A stretch of 64,000 nucleotides of DNA from Burkholderia sp. SRS-W-2-2016 (GTDB lineage Bacteria > Pseudomonadota > Gammaproteobacteria > Burkholderiales > Burkholderiaceae), in the NCBI RefSeq assembly GCF_001931485.1, contig NZ_MSDV01000019.1:186001-250000 (forward strand). Direction: 5' to 3'. Shown one piece after another: positions 45,173-53,828 of the stretch (position 1 is its first letter; each line of letters opens with the position of its first letter). A model generated the notes under the pieces. That model did no database searches, was not told the DNA's origin, and saw only the letters and a list, made by a program, of their open reading frames with translations. The translations under genes and the position numbers were made by a program.

Positions 45173-45963
45173 CACGGCCGGCGCACCGAATCCTGATAGC
45201 GCGTGAGAATGAAATGCGCGACATCGTTCGAGTGATACGCGGCGACCAGTTGCGCGACCCACGGGTTGCCGCGATCGGCGTCGCGCACGGTCAGCACGTT
45301 CGCATACGGCGAGCGCGCGTCTTCGAGACTGAGACCGTCGCGCGCCGGTTGCAGACCCGCGCGCGCGGCCGTGTCGCTGTCGATCACCGCAAATGCGACG
45401 CTATTGAGCGAATCGTACAGACGCGCGCGCGGCAGAGAGCGAATCTTCAGGTTGAGACGATTGCCGGTGATATCGGCAAGCGTTGCGTGCAGGCCCGCGC
45501 CGTCCCTGAACGTCAGCAGCGTTTCGTTCTGCAACAGGATCAGCGCGCGGGCGATGCCGTCGCGATCGTCAGGAATCGCAATCGTCGCGCCGCGTTGCAA
45601 CTGGCCGAGATGAGTCAGTTTGCGCGAGTAGAGCGCGACCGGAAACGTGACGGTGGTGGCGACGCTGCTCAGCGCATAGCCGTGCTGCTTGCGCTGCGCA
45701 TCGAGCGCCGCTGCGTCTTCGAAGCTCGCCACGTCGATCTGCTTCGCGGCGAGCGCCGCGTCGATGCGCGCCGGCTGATCGAACACGACCACGTCAAGCG
45801 CGAGCCCTTCGGTCGCCGCGACGCGCCGCACTTCGTTCATGATCTCCGCCTGCGCGCCCGGCGTTACGCCGACCCTGATCGTCTGCGCAGCGGCTAGCGC
45901 GACTTGAAACGGCGTGGCCAGCAACAACAGTCCCGCCAGCAAAGCAATCGAGAGCCGCGTCAT
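45169..45963 (-). CDS. NlpA/MetQ-like periplasmic substrate-binding protein
   Basis: A 264-residue binding protein with a Sec signal (MTRLSIALLAGLLLLATPFQVALA) and no lipobox Cys. The fold is NlpA/MetQ-like: TIRVGVTPGAQAEIMNEV, KQIDVASFEDAAALDAQ, GATIAIPDDRDGIARAL, NPWVAQLVAAYHSNDV. It overlaps the FGE stop by ATGA. MetQ proteins usually feed an ABC importer for methionine, but no ATPase or permease is nearby. In this operon it might bind a sulfur compound released by the sulfatase; this is inference. Confidence 0.85.
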   Translation of the reverse strand: MTRLSIALLAGLLLLATPFQVALAAAQTIRVGVTPGAQAEIMNEVRRVAATEGLALDVVVFDQPARIDAALAAKQIDVASFEDAAALDAQRKQHGYALSSVATTVTFPVALYSRKLTHLGQLQRGATIAIPDDRDGIARALILLQNETLLTFRDGAGLHATLADITGNRLNLKIRSLPRARLYDSLNSVAFAVIDSDTAARAGLQPARDGLSLEDARSPYANVLTVRDADRGNPWVAQLVAAYHSNDVAHFILTRYQDSVRRPW

Positions 45964-47042
45964 GACGCATCCCTCAACACCGTACGAAAGCCGATATGCG
46001 AGGCCGGCAAATCCGCTTCCTGCTGCTCGCGCGACGCCGCGCGATACCTGACGCAATAGTCGCGCGAGCACAGGAACGAGCCGCCCTTGATCACCATCGG
46101 CGTGTCGTGCCGGCGGCTCAGCGGCGCAACCAGCGCGGTGTCGCCGTTGGTATGCGACTGGTGCGCGCCGGTGTACACGTCGCGAGTCCATTCCCACGCA
46201 TTGCCGATCATGTCGTAAAGCTGGTAGTCGTTCGCCGCGTAGCAGCCGACCGGCGATAGTCCGACATGACCGTCCTCGCCGGAATTGAGTACCGGAAACA
46301 CCCCTTGCCAGTAGTTCGCGCTCGGCTTGCCGTTGACATCGCGCGGCGCGGTGTCGAGATCGGCGCCGTCGTGGCCGGCCTTGCCCGCGTATTCCCATTC
46401 GGCTTCGGTCGGCAGATCGCGGCCGAGCCAGTGCGCGTACGCGAATGCATCGGCCTGCGTGACCATCGTGACCGGCTGGTTCAGCAGGCCGTCGAGGTTG
46501 CTGCCGGGGCCGCGCGGATGATTCCACGCGGCGCCCTTGACCCAGCTCCACCACGCGAGATCGCGCGCGTTCATCTCGTCGCGCGTCGGTGTATGGAATA
46601 CGACCGCGCCGCCCTGGCGCTCCGCATCGCTGACATAGCCGGTCGCCTTCACGAACGCCGCGAATTGCGCGTTGGTGACGTCGGTCTGATCGATCCAGAA
46701 ACCGGCGACATGAGTTTTACCGTCGCCGGCCGGCCGTTCGTCTTCATAGCCGAGCTTGCTGCCGAACACGAATTCGCCGCCACGCAGATGCACCATGCCG
46801 GCTTGCGGATCGTCACGCCAGCGCGCCGGCAAGCCCGAGTAACGCGCGCATTGCTGCTCGGAGCCGAGCGCGGCGAGCGGCCGCGAGCGGTTCAATGAAT
46901 CGAACGCGCCAGGCGTGCCGCCGCCGAATGCCGACGATGCGGCGGACGCTGCCGTAAACGCCGCCGCAAATGCGGCGGCTGCGATCGCGGCATAGGTGCC
47001 GTACAGCACCTTGCCGCTAGTGAGCTTGAATCTCGACTTCAT
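45960..47042 (-). CDS. Formylglycine-generating enzyme (SUMF1 family)
   Basis: A 360-residue sulfatase-activating enzyme. An N-terminal membrane anchor or signal (AAIAAAAFAAAFTAAS) precedes the FGE domain: MVHLRGGEFVFGSKLGYEDERP, FWIDQTDVTNAQFAAFV, LPTEAEWEYAGKAG, MIGNAWEWTRDVY. The active-site pair is present as GGSFLCSRDYCVRYR (Cys325 and Cys330), matching aerobic copper-dependent FGEs. It converts the motif Cys of a sulfatase to formylglycine. It lies seven bp after the arylsulfatase gene and overlaps the next by ATGA, so all four genes form one operon. Confidence 0.93.
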   Translation of the reverse strand: MKSRFKLTSGKVLYGTYAAIAAAAFAAAFTAASAASSAFGGGTPGAFDSLNRSRPLAALGSEQQCARYSGLPARWRDDPQAGMVHLRGGEFVFGSKLGYEDERPAGDGKTHVAGFWIDQTDVTNAQFAAFVKATGYVSDAERQGGAVVFHTPTRDEMNARDLAWWSWVKGAAWNHPRGPGSNLDGLLNQPVTMVTQADAFAYAHWLGRDLPTEAEWEYAGKAGHDGADLDTAPRDVNGKPSANYWQGVFPVLNSGEDGHVGLSPVGCYAANDYQLYDMIGNAWEWTRDVYTGAHQSHTNGDTALVAPLSRRHDTPMVIKGGSFLCSRDYCVRYRAASREQQEADLPASHIGFRTVLRDAS

Positions 47043-47049
47043 TGGACGC

Positions 47050-49026
47050 TCAGTAATAACCGCGCGGACGCAACGGCTCGACGCCGCCGACGCTGCTCAT
47101 ATAGCTGTTCCACTGCTGCACGAGGCCGTCGATGATCGACGGGTTCGCGGTGGCCACGTCCGTCGTTTCGCCGCGATCGGCGTTCATGTCGTACAGCTGC
47201 CAGTGACCGTCGACCGGGCCGAGCGGCGGTTCGGTCCACAACGCTTTCCAGCGGCCGTCGGCGCTGCGCAGATAGCCGCGCCCATATGCTTCGTCGCCGA
47301 AGTACGCGCTGTGCACCGGCGCCGTGCTCTGATCGTTCAATACCGGCAGCAGCGATTGCCCGGTGACCGGATACACGTAGCGGTTGTTGTAGACCACCTT
47401 GCCCTTGTTCTCGTCGACGCCGGTCAGCGTGTTGAGCAGCGCGGGCGCGGGCGTGGTCGGCGGCGTGACCTGCGCGATCGCGAGGAAGGTCGCGGTGTTG
47501 TCGGTCACGTGGGTGAACTCGCGCAACGTGGTCTTCTGCGTGGTCTGGCCCGGCAGATGCACGATCAACGGAGTCGACACGCCGCCTTCGCCGGAGTAGC
47601 CCTTGGTCAGCCGGAACGGCGTTGCGCTGACTTCCGCCCAGCGCAAACCGTATTGCAGGCGCTGCGCATTCTGCTTGCCGTTGTCGGTGCCCAGTTGCGA
47701 ATAGGTCGGCTCGGCCGCGTTCGCGGTGTCGGTCGCGGTCGGGTCCGCGCCCGAATCGATCGGCCAGCCTTCGGCGCCGTTATCCGACTGGAACATGATG
47801 AAGGTATTGTCGTATTCGCCGATGTCCTTCAGATGCTGGATCAGCAGGCCGATATTGTGGTCGAGGTTCTCGACCATGCCCGCGTAGATTTCCATATAGC
47901 GGGCCTGCGCTTTCTTCTCGGCCGGCGTCAGGCTGTCCCACTTCTTGTTCACGGTGCCGGGACCGTAGTCGGTATAACCCTGCGCGGCACTATGCACGGC
48001 GCTCACGTATTTCGCGTTGACGGTGCCGTTGTTCGAAGTGGCGGCGCTCGCGGTCAGCGTTTCCGACGCGCCGCCATACGGTACGAAGTCCTGAGGAATG
48101 ATCCCGAGTGCTTTCTGCCGCGCGATCCGCGCGTCGCGAATCGCGTCGTAGCCCGCGTCGTATTTGCCGGCGTAATTGTGCAGATAAGGTTCCGGCACCT
48201 GCAACGGCCAGTGTGGCGACGTATAGGCCGCGTACGCGAAGAACGGCTTGCCGTCGCCCTTGTTCGAATCGATGTACGCGATCAGCTTCTGCGTATAGAA
48301 GTCGGTCGAATAGAACACCGCGGGGCTGCCGCCGGTGCCGCCCGGCTGGCCGGGTTGACCGGGCTGCACATAGGCGCCGTCTTCGGTGTAGTTCTTCGAG
48401 CCGGCCAGTTCGTGCGCGAAGTGATTGGTCGCGGCGCCGCCGAGCAGCGCATAGCTATGTTCGAAGCCCCACTGGTCCGGCGTCTGTCCACTGCCGCTCG
48501 CGCTGCCGACGATCCCCGAGCCGATGTGCCACTTGCCGGCCATATAGGTGTGATAGCCGCCGTCCTTCAGCAACTGCGCGACCGACAGCGCGCGGTCGTT
48601 CAGATAACCCTCGTAGCCGGGCAGTCCCTTGCGCTCGTCGGTCGCCGCGCCCATCGTGCCTTCGCCGACCAGGTGGTGGTCGGTGCCGGAGATCAGCATC
48701 GAACGCGTGATCGCGCAGACCGTGCCGGTGTGGTGATTGGTCAGGATGCGGCCCGACTGCACCAGCGCGTCGAGATTGGGCGTATTGATCTCGCCGCCGA
48801 ACGCGTGGATGTCGGAATAGCCGAGGTCGTCGGCCATGATGTACAGGATGTTCGGGCGCTTCTGCGCGACTACCGGTGTGGACGCGGGCGTCGCGGCGGC
48901 GGCCTGCGCGCTCGGCACGGTGCTGTCGCCGCAGGACGCGAGCGTGACGAGGCTCGCGACGGCGGCGCCGATCAGCGCAAGACGGAAGACGGGAAACTCG
49001 GAGCGGCGGGATCGATGTGTTGTCAT
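47050..49026 (-). CDS. Arylsulfatase lipoprotein with unusual CAITR active-site motif
   Basis: A 658-residue sulfatase close to the AtsA type. The signal peptide ends in the lipobox LASC (Cys32). Core motifs: NILYIMADDLGYSDI (metal Asp66-Asp67), MAGKWHIG (~Lys/His), SPHWPLQ and FQSDNGAEG. The formylglycine site reads C104-A-I-T-R108, then SMLISGTDHHLVGEGTMG. AtsA relatives have C-S-P-T-R; here Ile replaces the Pro that FGE normally requires (Ala is the known alternative). It heads the operon with FGE. The substrate (sulfate ester) is not predictable. Confidence 0.92.
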   Translation of the reverse strand: MTTHRSRRSEFPVFRLALIGAAVASLVTLASCGDSTVPSAQAAAATPASTPVVAQKRPNILYIMADDLGYSDIHAFGGEINTPNLDALVQSGRILTNHHTGTVCAITRSMLISGTDHHLVGEGTMGAATDERKGLPGYEGYLNDRALSVAQLLKDGGYHTYMAGKWHIGSGIVGSASGSGQTPDQWGFEHSYALLGGAATNHFAHELAGSKNYTEDGAYVQPGQPGQPGGTGGSPAVFYSTDFYTQKLIAYIDSNKGDGKPFFAYAAYTSPHWPLQVPEPYLHNYAGKYDAGYDAIRDARIARQKALGIIPQDFVPYGGASETLTASAATSNNGTVNAKYVSAVHSAAQGYTDYGPGTVNKKWDSLTPAEKKAQARYMEIYAGMVENLDHNIGLLIQHLKDIGEYDNTFIMFQSDNGAEGWPIDSGADPTATDTANAAEPTYSQLGTDNGKQNAQRLQYGLRWAEVSATPFRLTKGYSGEGGVSTPLIVHLPGQTTQKTTLREFTHVTDNTATFLAIAQVTPPTTPAPALLNTLTGVDENKGKVVYNNRYVYPVTGQSLLPVLNDQSTAPVHSAYFGDEAYGRGYLRSADGRWKALWTEPPLGPVDGHWQLYDMNADRGETTDVATANPSIIDGLVQQWNSYMSSVGGVEPLRPRGYY

Positions 49027-49146
49027 TGTTGTGCGGACCGTTAGGTTGGGCCGCCGATGTTAGCAATGGCATTACAAAGACCAAAAGAACGATTTCTGCG
49101 TTGCTATCGACGTTTGTCGATATAGGCCGCCGCCGTTCGCGCGGCG

Positions 49147-49689
49147 TTAATTGCCGGGTTCGAGTACCGGTTTGTCGGGTGCCGCCTGAGTGCGGTACGG
49201 CAGTTGCGCGGCGTGCGGATCGGTGACCGTGTTGTCGATTACGCGTTCCACATCGGCGGTTTTCGCGAGTTCGGTGAGGAAGGTCTTCTTGTCGAAACCG
49301 GGCGCGACGCAGCCTTCGACATAAATGAAGCGGCGTTGCAGCGTCAGCCATAGCGACGACTGTTCGCGCCAGTGCGTTGCGACGTTCAGATTCGCGAGCC
49401 GGCGCTGCACGCTGTCGGCGATTTCGTTGTCGTACAGATACGCATTCGGCAAACGGCAGCGGCCTTCGATCCAGCAGCTATTGCCGCGCTCGATCCGGTA
49501 ATGGCTGTCGTCGAGCCATTCCTTTTCGGTTTCGAACGGCCCGAGCGGTACCGGGCAATCGGCAATCGCTTTAGAAATTTGTATGAACGGATCGTGGCCG
49601 CGATTCACGCGGGTGGGGTCCGTTTGCGCGTGGGCGGTGGCCGCGCACAGCAGCGGAAAAATAAGCTGGAGTCCGAACAAACGTTTCAT
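49147..49689 (-). CDS. Exported protein with BON-like domain
   Basis: A 180-residue periplasmic protein. Signal peptide MKRLFGLQLIFPLLCAATAHA, then a region with four Cys (ADCPVPLG; NSCWIEGRCRLPNAYLYD) that may form disulfides. A BON-like segment follows (EIADSVQRRLANLN; RRFIYVEGCVAPGFDKKTFLTELAKTADVERVIDNTV). BON domains bind phospholipid or pack under the outer membrane. It sits downstream of nothing obviously related; the sulfatase operon starts 120 bp away and runs in the same direction. Confidence 0.75.
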   Translation of the reverse strand: MKRLFGLQLIFPLLCAATAHAQTDPTRVNRGHDPFIQISKAIADCPVPLGPFETEKEWLDDSHYRIERGNSCWIEGRCRLPNAYLYDNEIADSVQRRLANLNVATHWREQSSLWLTLQRRFIYVEGCVAPGFDKKTFLTELAKTADVERVIDNTVTDPHAAQLPYRTQAAPDKPVLEPGN

Positions 49690-49730
49690 GCCGATGCCGC
49701 TCCATTCGTTGAACAGCGCTCTTTGAAACT

Positions 49731-50381
49731 CTAGCGCCGCGTACGCCGATGCTCGACCGCGAACTTGATCAACTCCGCCTGACCTTCGATATCGAGCTTG
49801 CGCTTCAGATTCAGCCGATGCGTCTCCACAGTCCGCACCGACAACCCGGTGCGCTGCGCGATCTGCTTGCTCGACAGACCATCGGCGAGTGCATCGAGAA
49901 TATCGAGTTCGCGCGGCGTCAAACGTTCGACCGGCGATTGCGTCGCCGACGCGTGAATCAGCCGCGCACTCAATTGCGCGCTGAAGTATGTATTGCCGGC
50001 GAGTACCGCGCCGATTGCCTGAATGATCTCGAGCGCGGGCGAATCCTTCAGCACATAGCCGCTCGCGCCCGCGCGCACCGCCTGGGTCACGTACTCGAGA
50101 TTGTCGTGCATCGACAGCATCAAAACGCGAATCGCCGGAAAGCGCTCGTGAAACAGATTCGCGAGCGCAATGCCGTTCATTCCGTTCATACCGACATCCA
50201 TTAGCGCGAGATGCGGCGCTTCGGTTTCGGCGAGCGCGAGCGCCTGTTGCGCGTTGCCCGCTTCGCCGACCACTTCGAACTGGCCGACCGCTTCGAGGCG
50301 CGCGCGCAGACCGTCGCGCACCAGCGGGTGATCGTCGACCAGCAGCAGGCGCGCAATGGATGGCGTGGCGTGGTGATTCAT
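49731..50381 (-). CDS. NarL/LuxR-type response regulator
   Basis: A 216-residue response regulator. Receiver: LLLVDDHPLVRDGLRARL with phospho-acceptor Asp62 (LALMDVGMNG) and the Lys of YVLKDS. The LuxR helix-turn-helix ends the protein (LTPRELDILDALADGLSSKQIAQRTGLSVRTVETHRLNLKRKL). Its ATG overlaps the kinase stop (ATGA), so they are co-translated. It is divergent from the DUF3311-MctP operon and is the likely regulator of that permease. Confidence 0.93.
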   Translation of the reverse strand: MNHHATPSIARLLLVDDHPLVRDGLRARLEAVGQFEVVGEAGNAQQALALAETEAPHLALMDVGMNGMNGIALANLFHERFPAIRVLMLSMHDNLEYVTQAVRAGASGYVLKDSPALEIIQAIGAVLAGNTYFSAQLSARLIHASATQSPVERLTPRELDILDALADGLSSKQIAQRTGLSVRTVETHRLNLKRKLDIEGQAELIKFAVEHRRTRR

Positions 50382-51796
50382 AAAGTGGTTTCCCGCAGAG
50401 GCGCGACGGCGGCTTGAGCGCCGGGTTGTAGCGGCACGCGCGCGATGACGACGGTATGCGCGGGCTGCGAACTCAACGACAGCGTGCCGCCGAGCGCTTC
50501 GAGCCGCTCGCGCATGTTGCGCAGACCGACGCCGTCGCGGCGGCCGACGAACGCGTCGGCGACGTCGAAGCCGCGGCCGTTGTCGGCGATCGTCAGCGTG
50601 ACCGCGTCGTGCGACAGTTCCAGCGTAAGTGCCGCGCTCGATGCCTGCGCGTGCCGCACGATATTGGTCAGCGCTTCCTGGGCGATCCGGAACAATACGG
50701 TGTTGACCGCATCGGGCAGCGTCGCCGCATGCGTGTGCGCGATCTGCGTGAAGCCGATCGCGATGCCGGACTCGTCGCCGAGTTCGCGCGTCAGTTGTTC
50801 GAGCGCGGCGGCGACGCCGAGATCGTCGAGCATCGACGGACGCAGCGCGTGCGAGATGCGCCGCACTTCGCGCAGCGTATCGCCGAGCCGCGTCAGGCTG
50901 GTGGACAGTGCGGCCTCCGCGGCGGGCTCGCGCGCGTTGCCGCGTTCGAACCGCGCGAGCGCCGATTCGAGCAGCAGCTTCGCCGACACCATCATCTGGC
51001 TGATGCCGTCGTGCAATTCGCGCGACAGCCGCGCGCGTTCCTGTTCCTGCGATTCGACCACCTGCCGCGCGAGACGCTTCAGTTTCGCGTCGGCGCTGCG
51101 GTATTCGGTGACGTTCAGCACCAGCGCGCACAGTGCGATCACCGCGAGCCCGGCCAGCGCGATCGCGTCGATCCATCTCATCGTGCGGGCGATATTGGCG
51201 GCCGCCTGTTCGTCGATATGCGCGAGCGTCGTGTCGACATCGTCCAGATAGATGCCGGTGCCGAGCATCCAGCCCCAGCGTTCGAGCGGCACCACGTAGC
51301 CGAGTTTCGATGCGACCTTGCCGGTCGACGGCCGGTGCCACAGGTAGCGCACGTAGCCGCCGCCGCGCGCGGCGGTGGCGAGCAACTGCTGGATTGTCGG
51401 CACGCCGTGGCTGTCGCGCAGCGACCAGAGATCGTGGCCGACCAGTTGCGGTTCGCGCGGATGCATCAGCGCGCGGCCGTGCAGGTCGTAGACAAAGAAA
51501 TAACCGTCCTTGCCGAAATCCATTTTTTCGAGCACGTCGAGCGCGCGCAGCCGCAGCAGCGCATCGTCGCGCGCGTTGTCGTGGTCGGCTTCGTAGAGCG
51601 GCGCGATCGCGGTGGTCGCAAGCTCGACGTAATGTTTGAGCTCGACCTGTTTGCTCGCCATATAGGCGGCCTGGGTGGTCGCGTGCTGTCGCTCGGCGAG
51701 CGCGGTGGCCTCGCGGCGCACGCCGATTTCAATGCTGGCGATCGCGACCAGAAAGGGCACGATCGCCAGCAGCACAATCTTTGCTTTGAGTTTCAT
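50378..51796 (-). CDS. Sensor histidine kinase, single-Cache, HisKA_3 type
   Basis: A 472-residue kinase: membrane helix 1 (~5-25), periplasmic single-Cache sensor (MDFGKDGYFFVYDLHGRALMHP; RWGWMLGTGIYLDDVD), membrane helix 2 (~210-230), HisKA_3 phospho-acceptor (RARLSRELHDGISQMM, His262) and a GHKL ATPase domain (AQEALTNIVRHA; IADNGRGFDV; GLRNMRERLEALGG). The sensor type often binds small carboxylates. Divergent orientation to the monocarboxylate permease genes supports a role in carboxylate sensing. Confidence 0.93.
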   Translation of the reverse strand: MKLKAKIVLLAIVPFLVAIASIEIGVRREATALAERQHATTQAAYMASKQVELKHYVELATTAIAPLYEADHDNARDDALLRLRALDVLEKMDFGKDGYFFVYDLHGRALMHPREPQLVGHDLWSLRDSHGVPTIQQLLATAARGGGYVRYLWHRPSTGKVASKLGYVVPLERWGWMLGTGIYLDDVDTTLAHIDEQAAANIARTMRWIDAIALAGLAVIALCALVLNVTEYRSADAKLKRLARQVVESQEQERARLSRELHDGISQMMVSAKLLLESALARFERGNAREPAAEAALSTSLTRLGDTLREVRRISHALRPSMLDDLGVAAALEQLTRELGDESGIAIGFTQIAHTHAATLPDAVNTVLFRIAQEALTNIVRHAQASSAALTLELSHDAVTLTIADNGRGFDVADAFVGRRDGVGLRNMRERLEALGGTLSLSSQPAHTVVIARVPLQPGAQAAVAPLRETTL

Positions 51797-51819
51797 CGTC
51801 GAAAAAACGGCCGGCGGGC

Positions 51820-51848
51820 TACGTACTATTACGTAGACGGCTTACGTA
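51820..51848. promoter_or_regulatory. Three TACGTA elements between kinase and permease operons
   Basis: TACGTA occurs at 51820-51825, 51830-51835 and 51843-51848, 10 and 13 bp apart; the last two are in the longer repeat TTACGTAG. They lie just upstream of the kinase gene, in the divergent 238-bp region. Repeated short palindromes suit binding of the LuxR-type response regulator dimer to control both operons. Confidence 0.55.
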
Positions 51849-52034
51849 GTTGCGCGCTTGTGGGCGCGCTCGTGAAGGCGAATACTACATGCCCGCGGCA
51901 TACCGCGCTTAGCGGGGCCTGGCGCGCGACGCCCGCCGCTTCCCGCACCTTCCGCCTGAGCCCAGGCAACCGGACATCCGCACGCCGGCCACGAGCCGTC
52001 ACGCGCGATGTCGATAATAGACAAGGAGATGTTC

Positions 52035-52232
52035 GTGGAGACCTCCACCTCCGCCGGCCGTTCATGGAGCTGGCTGATTCTGCTGATCCCGTATATCGCG
52101 CTACTGTGGCTGCCGTTCTATAACCACAGCTATCCGTCGCTGATGGGCTTTCCGTTCTTCTACTGGTATCAGTTTCTGTGGGTGCCGTTGACCTCGCTGC
52201 TGATTTACATCGTGTATCGAGGTATCAAATGA
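52035..52232 (+). CDS. DUF3311 small membrane protein
   Basis: A 65-residue protein with two membrane helices (WSWLILLIPYIALLWLPFY and FFYWYQFLWVPLTSLLIYIVY). DUF3311 proteins are encoded directly before SSS-family permeases and probably act as a small subunit. I chose the GTG at 52035 because AAGGAG lies six bases upstream. ATGs at 52008 and 52029 are in frame but have no site or one that is too close. Its stop overlaps the permease start (ATGA). Confidence 0.8.
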   Translation: METSTSAGRSWSWLILLIPYIALLWLPFYNHSYPSLMGFPFFYWYQFLWVPLTSLLIYIVYRGIK

Positions 52233-53710
52233 GCGAGCTCAATCCTGTGAACCCGGTCGCGATGACGGTCTTCATCGCATTCTTCGTGCTCGTCACGGTG
52301 ATCGGCTTTTTCGCCGCGCGCTGGAAACGCGGCGATCTCACGCAATTGCACGAATGGGGTCTCGGCGGTCGTCAATTCGGCACGGTTATTTCGTGGTTCC
52401 TGGTGGGCGGTGATTTTTACACCGCTTACACGGTGATCGCGGTGCCGGCACTGGTCTATTCGGTCGGCGCATATGGTTTCTTCGCGCTGCCTTACACGAT
52501 CATCGTTTATCCGTTCGTATTCGCGGTAATGCCGAAATTGTGGAAGGTCGCGCACGCGAAAAACCACATTACCGCGGCCGATTACGTGCACGGCGAATAC
52601 GGCGGCAAGTGGTTCCCGGCGGCGATCGCGCTGACCGGCATCGTCGCGACGATGCCGTATATCGCGCTGCAGCTGGTCGGTATGCAGGTCGTGATCAAGG
52701 GGCTCGGCGTCAGCGGCGAATTGCCGTTGATCGTCGCGTTCGTGATTCTCGCGCTGTACACGTATGCGAGCGGTCTGCGCGCGCCGGCGATGATCGCGTT
52801 CGTCAAGGACATCATGATCTATATCGTCGTGATCGCGGCGGTGTGGCTGATTCCGGTGAAGCTCGGCGGCTATGGCCACGTGTTCGCGATGGCCGACGCG
52901 CACTTCCAGGCGAAGGGCGGCGCGACCGGCATTCTGCTGAAGCCGACCCAGTACACCGCGTTCGCATCGCTCGCGCTCGGCTCGGCGCTTGCCGCGTTCA
53001 TGTACCCGCATACGATGACCGCGGTGCTGTCGTCGGCGTCGGCGAAGACAGTGCGCAAGAATGCGATCTTCCTGCCCGCATACACGGTGCTGCTCGGTTT
53101 GATCGCGCTGCTCGGCTATATGGCGATCGCCGCCGGCGTGAACGTGAAGTCCGCCAGCGACGTGGTGCCGGCGCTGTTCGGCACGCTGTTCCCGTCGTGG
53201 TTCGTCGGTTTCGCGGCGGCTGCGATTGCGATCAGCGCGCTGGTGCCGGCCGCGATCATGTCGATCGGCGCGGCCAATCTGTTCACGCGCAATCTGTGGC
53301 GTCCGCTGGTGTCGCCGAACATTTCGCCGGCGGCGGAAGCGGCCAACGCGAAGATCGTGTCGCTGGTGGTCAAGTTCGGCGCGCTGCTGTTCATCGTGTT
53401 CCTGCCGACGCAGTACGCGATCGACCTGCAACTGCTCGGCGGCGTGTGGATTCTGCAGATCTTCCCGGCCATCGTGTTTACGCTGTACACGCGCCGGCTG
53501 AACACGCCGGGTCTGTTCCTCGGCTGGCTGGTCGGCATCGTGCTCGGCACGGGTCTGGCGATCTCGCAGGGGCTCAAGCCGGTGTACGGGCTGCATTTCG
53601 GCCACGAGAACTATCCGCTCTATATCGGGCTGATCGCGCTGGCGGCGAATATCGTCGTGAGCTTCGCGGTGTCGGCGGTGTCGCCGCGCCGCGCGGCGGT
53701 GACGGCTTGA
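52229..53710 (+). CDS. MctP-like monocarboxylate permease (sodium:solute symporter family)
   Basis: A 493-residue SSS-family transporter with about 13 helices. Family stretches include WGLGGRQFGTVISWFLVGGDFYTAYTVIAVPAL, KNHITAADYVHGEYGGKWFP and AIAISALVPAAIMSIGAANLFTRNL. Its closest named type is MctP, which imports lactate, pyruvate, propionate and related acids. The GAGG site sits inside the end of the DUF3311 gene. A divergent carboxylate-type two-component system supports induction by the transported acids. Confidence 0.9.
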   Translation: MSELNPVNPVAMTVFIAFFVLVTVIGFFAARWKRGDLTQLHEWGLGGRQFGTVISWFLVGGDFYTAYTVIAVPALVYSVGAYGFFALPYTIIVYPFVFAVMPKLWKVAHAKNHITAADYVHGEYGGKWFPAAIALTGIVATMPYIALQLVGMQVVIKGLGVSGELPLIVAFVILALYTYASGLRAPAMIAFVKDIMIYIVVIAAVWLIPVKLGGYGHVFAMADAHFQAKGGATGILLKPTQYTAFASLALGSALAAFMYPHTMTAVLSSASAKTVRKNAIFLPAYTVLLGLIALLGYMAIAAGVNVKSASDVVPALFGTLFPSWFVGFAAAAIAISALVPAAIMSIGAANLFTRNLWRPLVSPNISPAAEAANAKIVSLVVKFGALLFIVFLPTQYAIDLQLLGGVWILQIFPAIVFTLYTRRLNTPGLFLGWLVGIVLGTGLAISQGLKPVYGLHFGHENYPLYIGLIALAANIVVSFAVSAVSPRRAAVTA

Positions 53711-53747
53711 TTTGAACCGGACTGAAGGCGGCCTGACTGCCTGAACG

Positions 53748-53783
53748 AAAACGCCGCGGAGTGCTTAGCTTCGCGGCGTTTTT
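53748..53783. terminator. Bidirectional terminator between mctP and piuC
   Basis: An 11-bp stem, AAAACGCCGCG/CGCGGCGTTTT, with a 13-nt loop. The plus strand has a T-run to 53783, and the A-run on the left gives a T-run on the minus strand, so it serves mctP and probably piuC. Confidence 0.88.
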
Positions 53784-53828
53784 ATTTGTTCCGGCGGTTC
53801 TGCGAATTCGCGTCGCTTTGCGCGTCTG

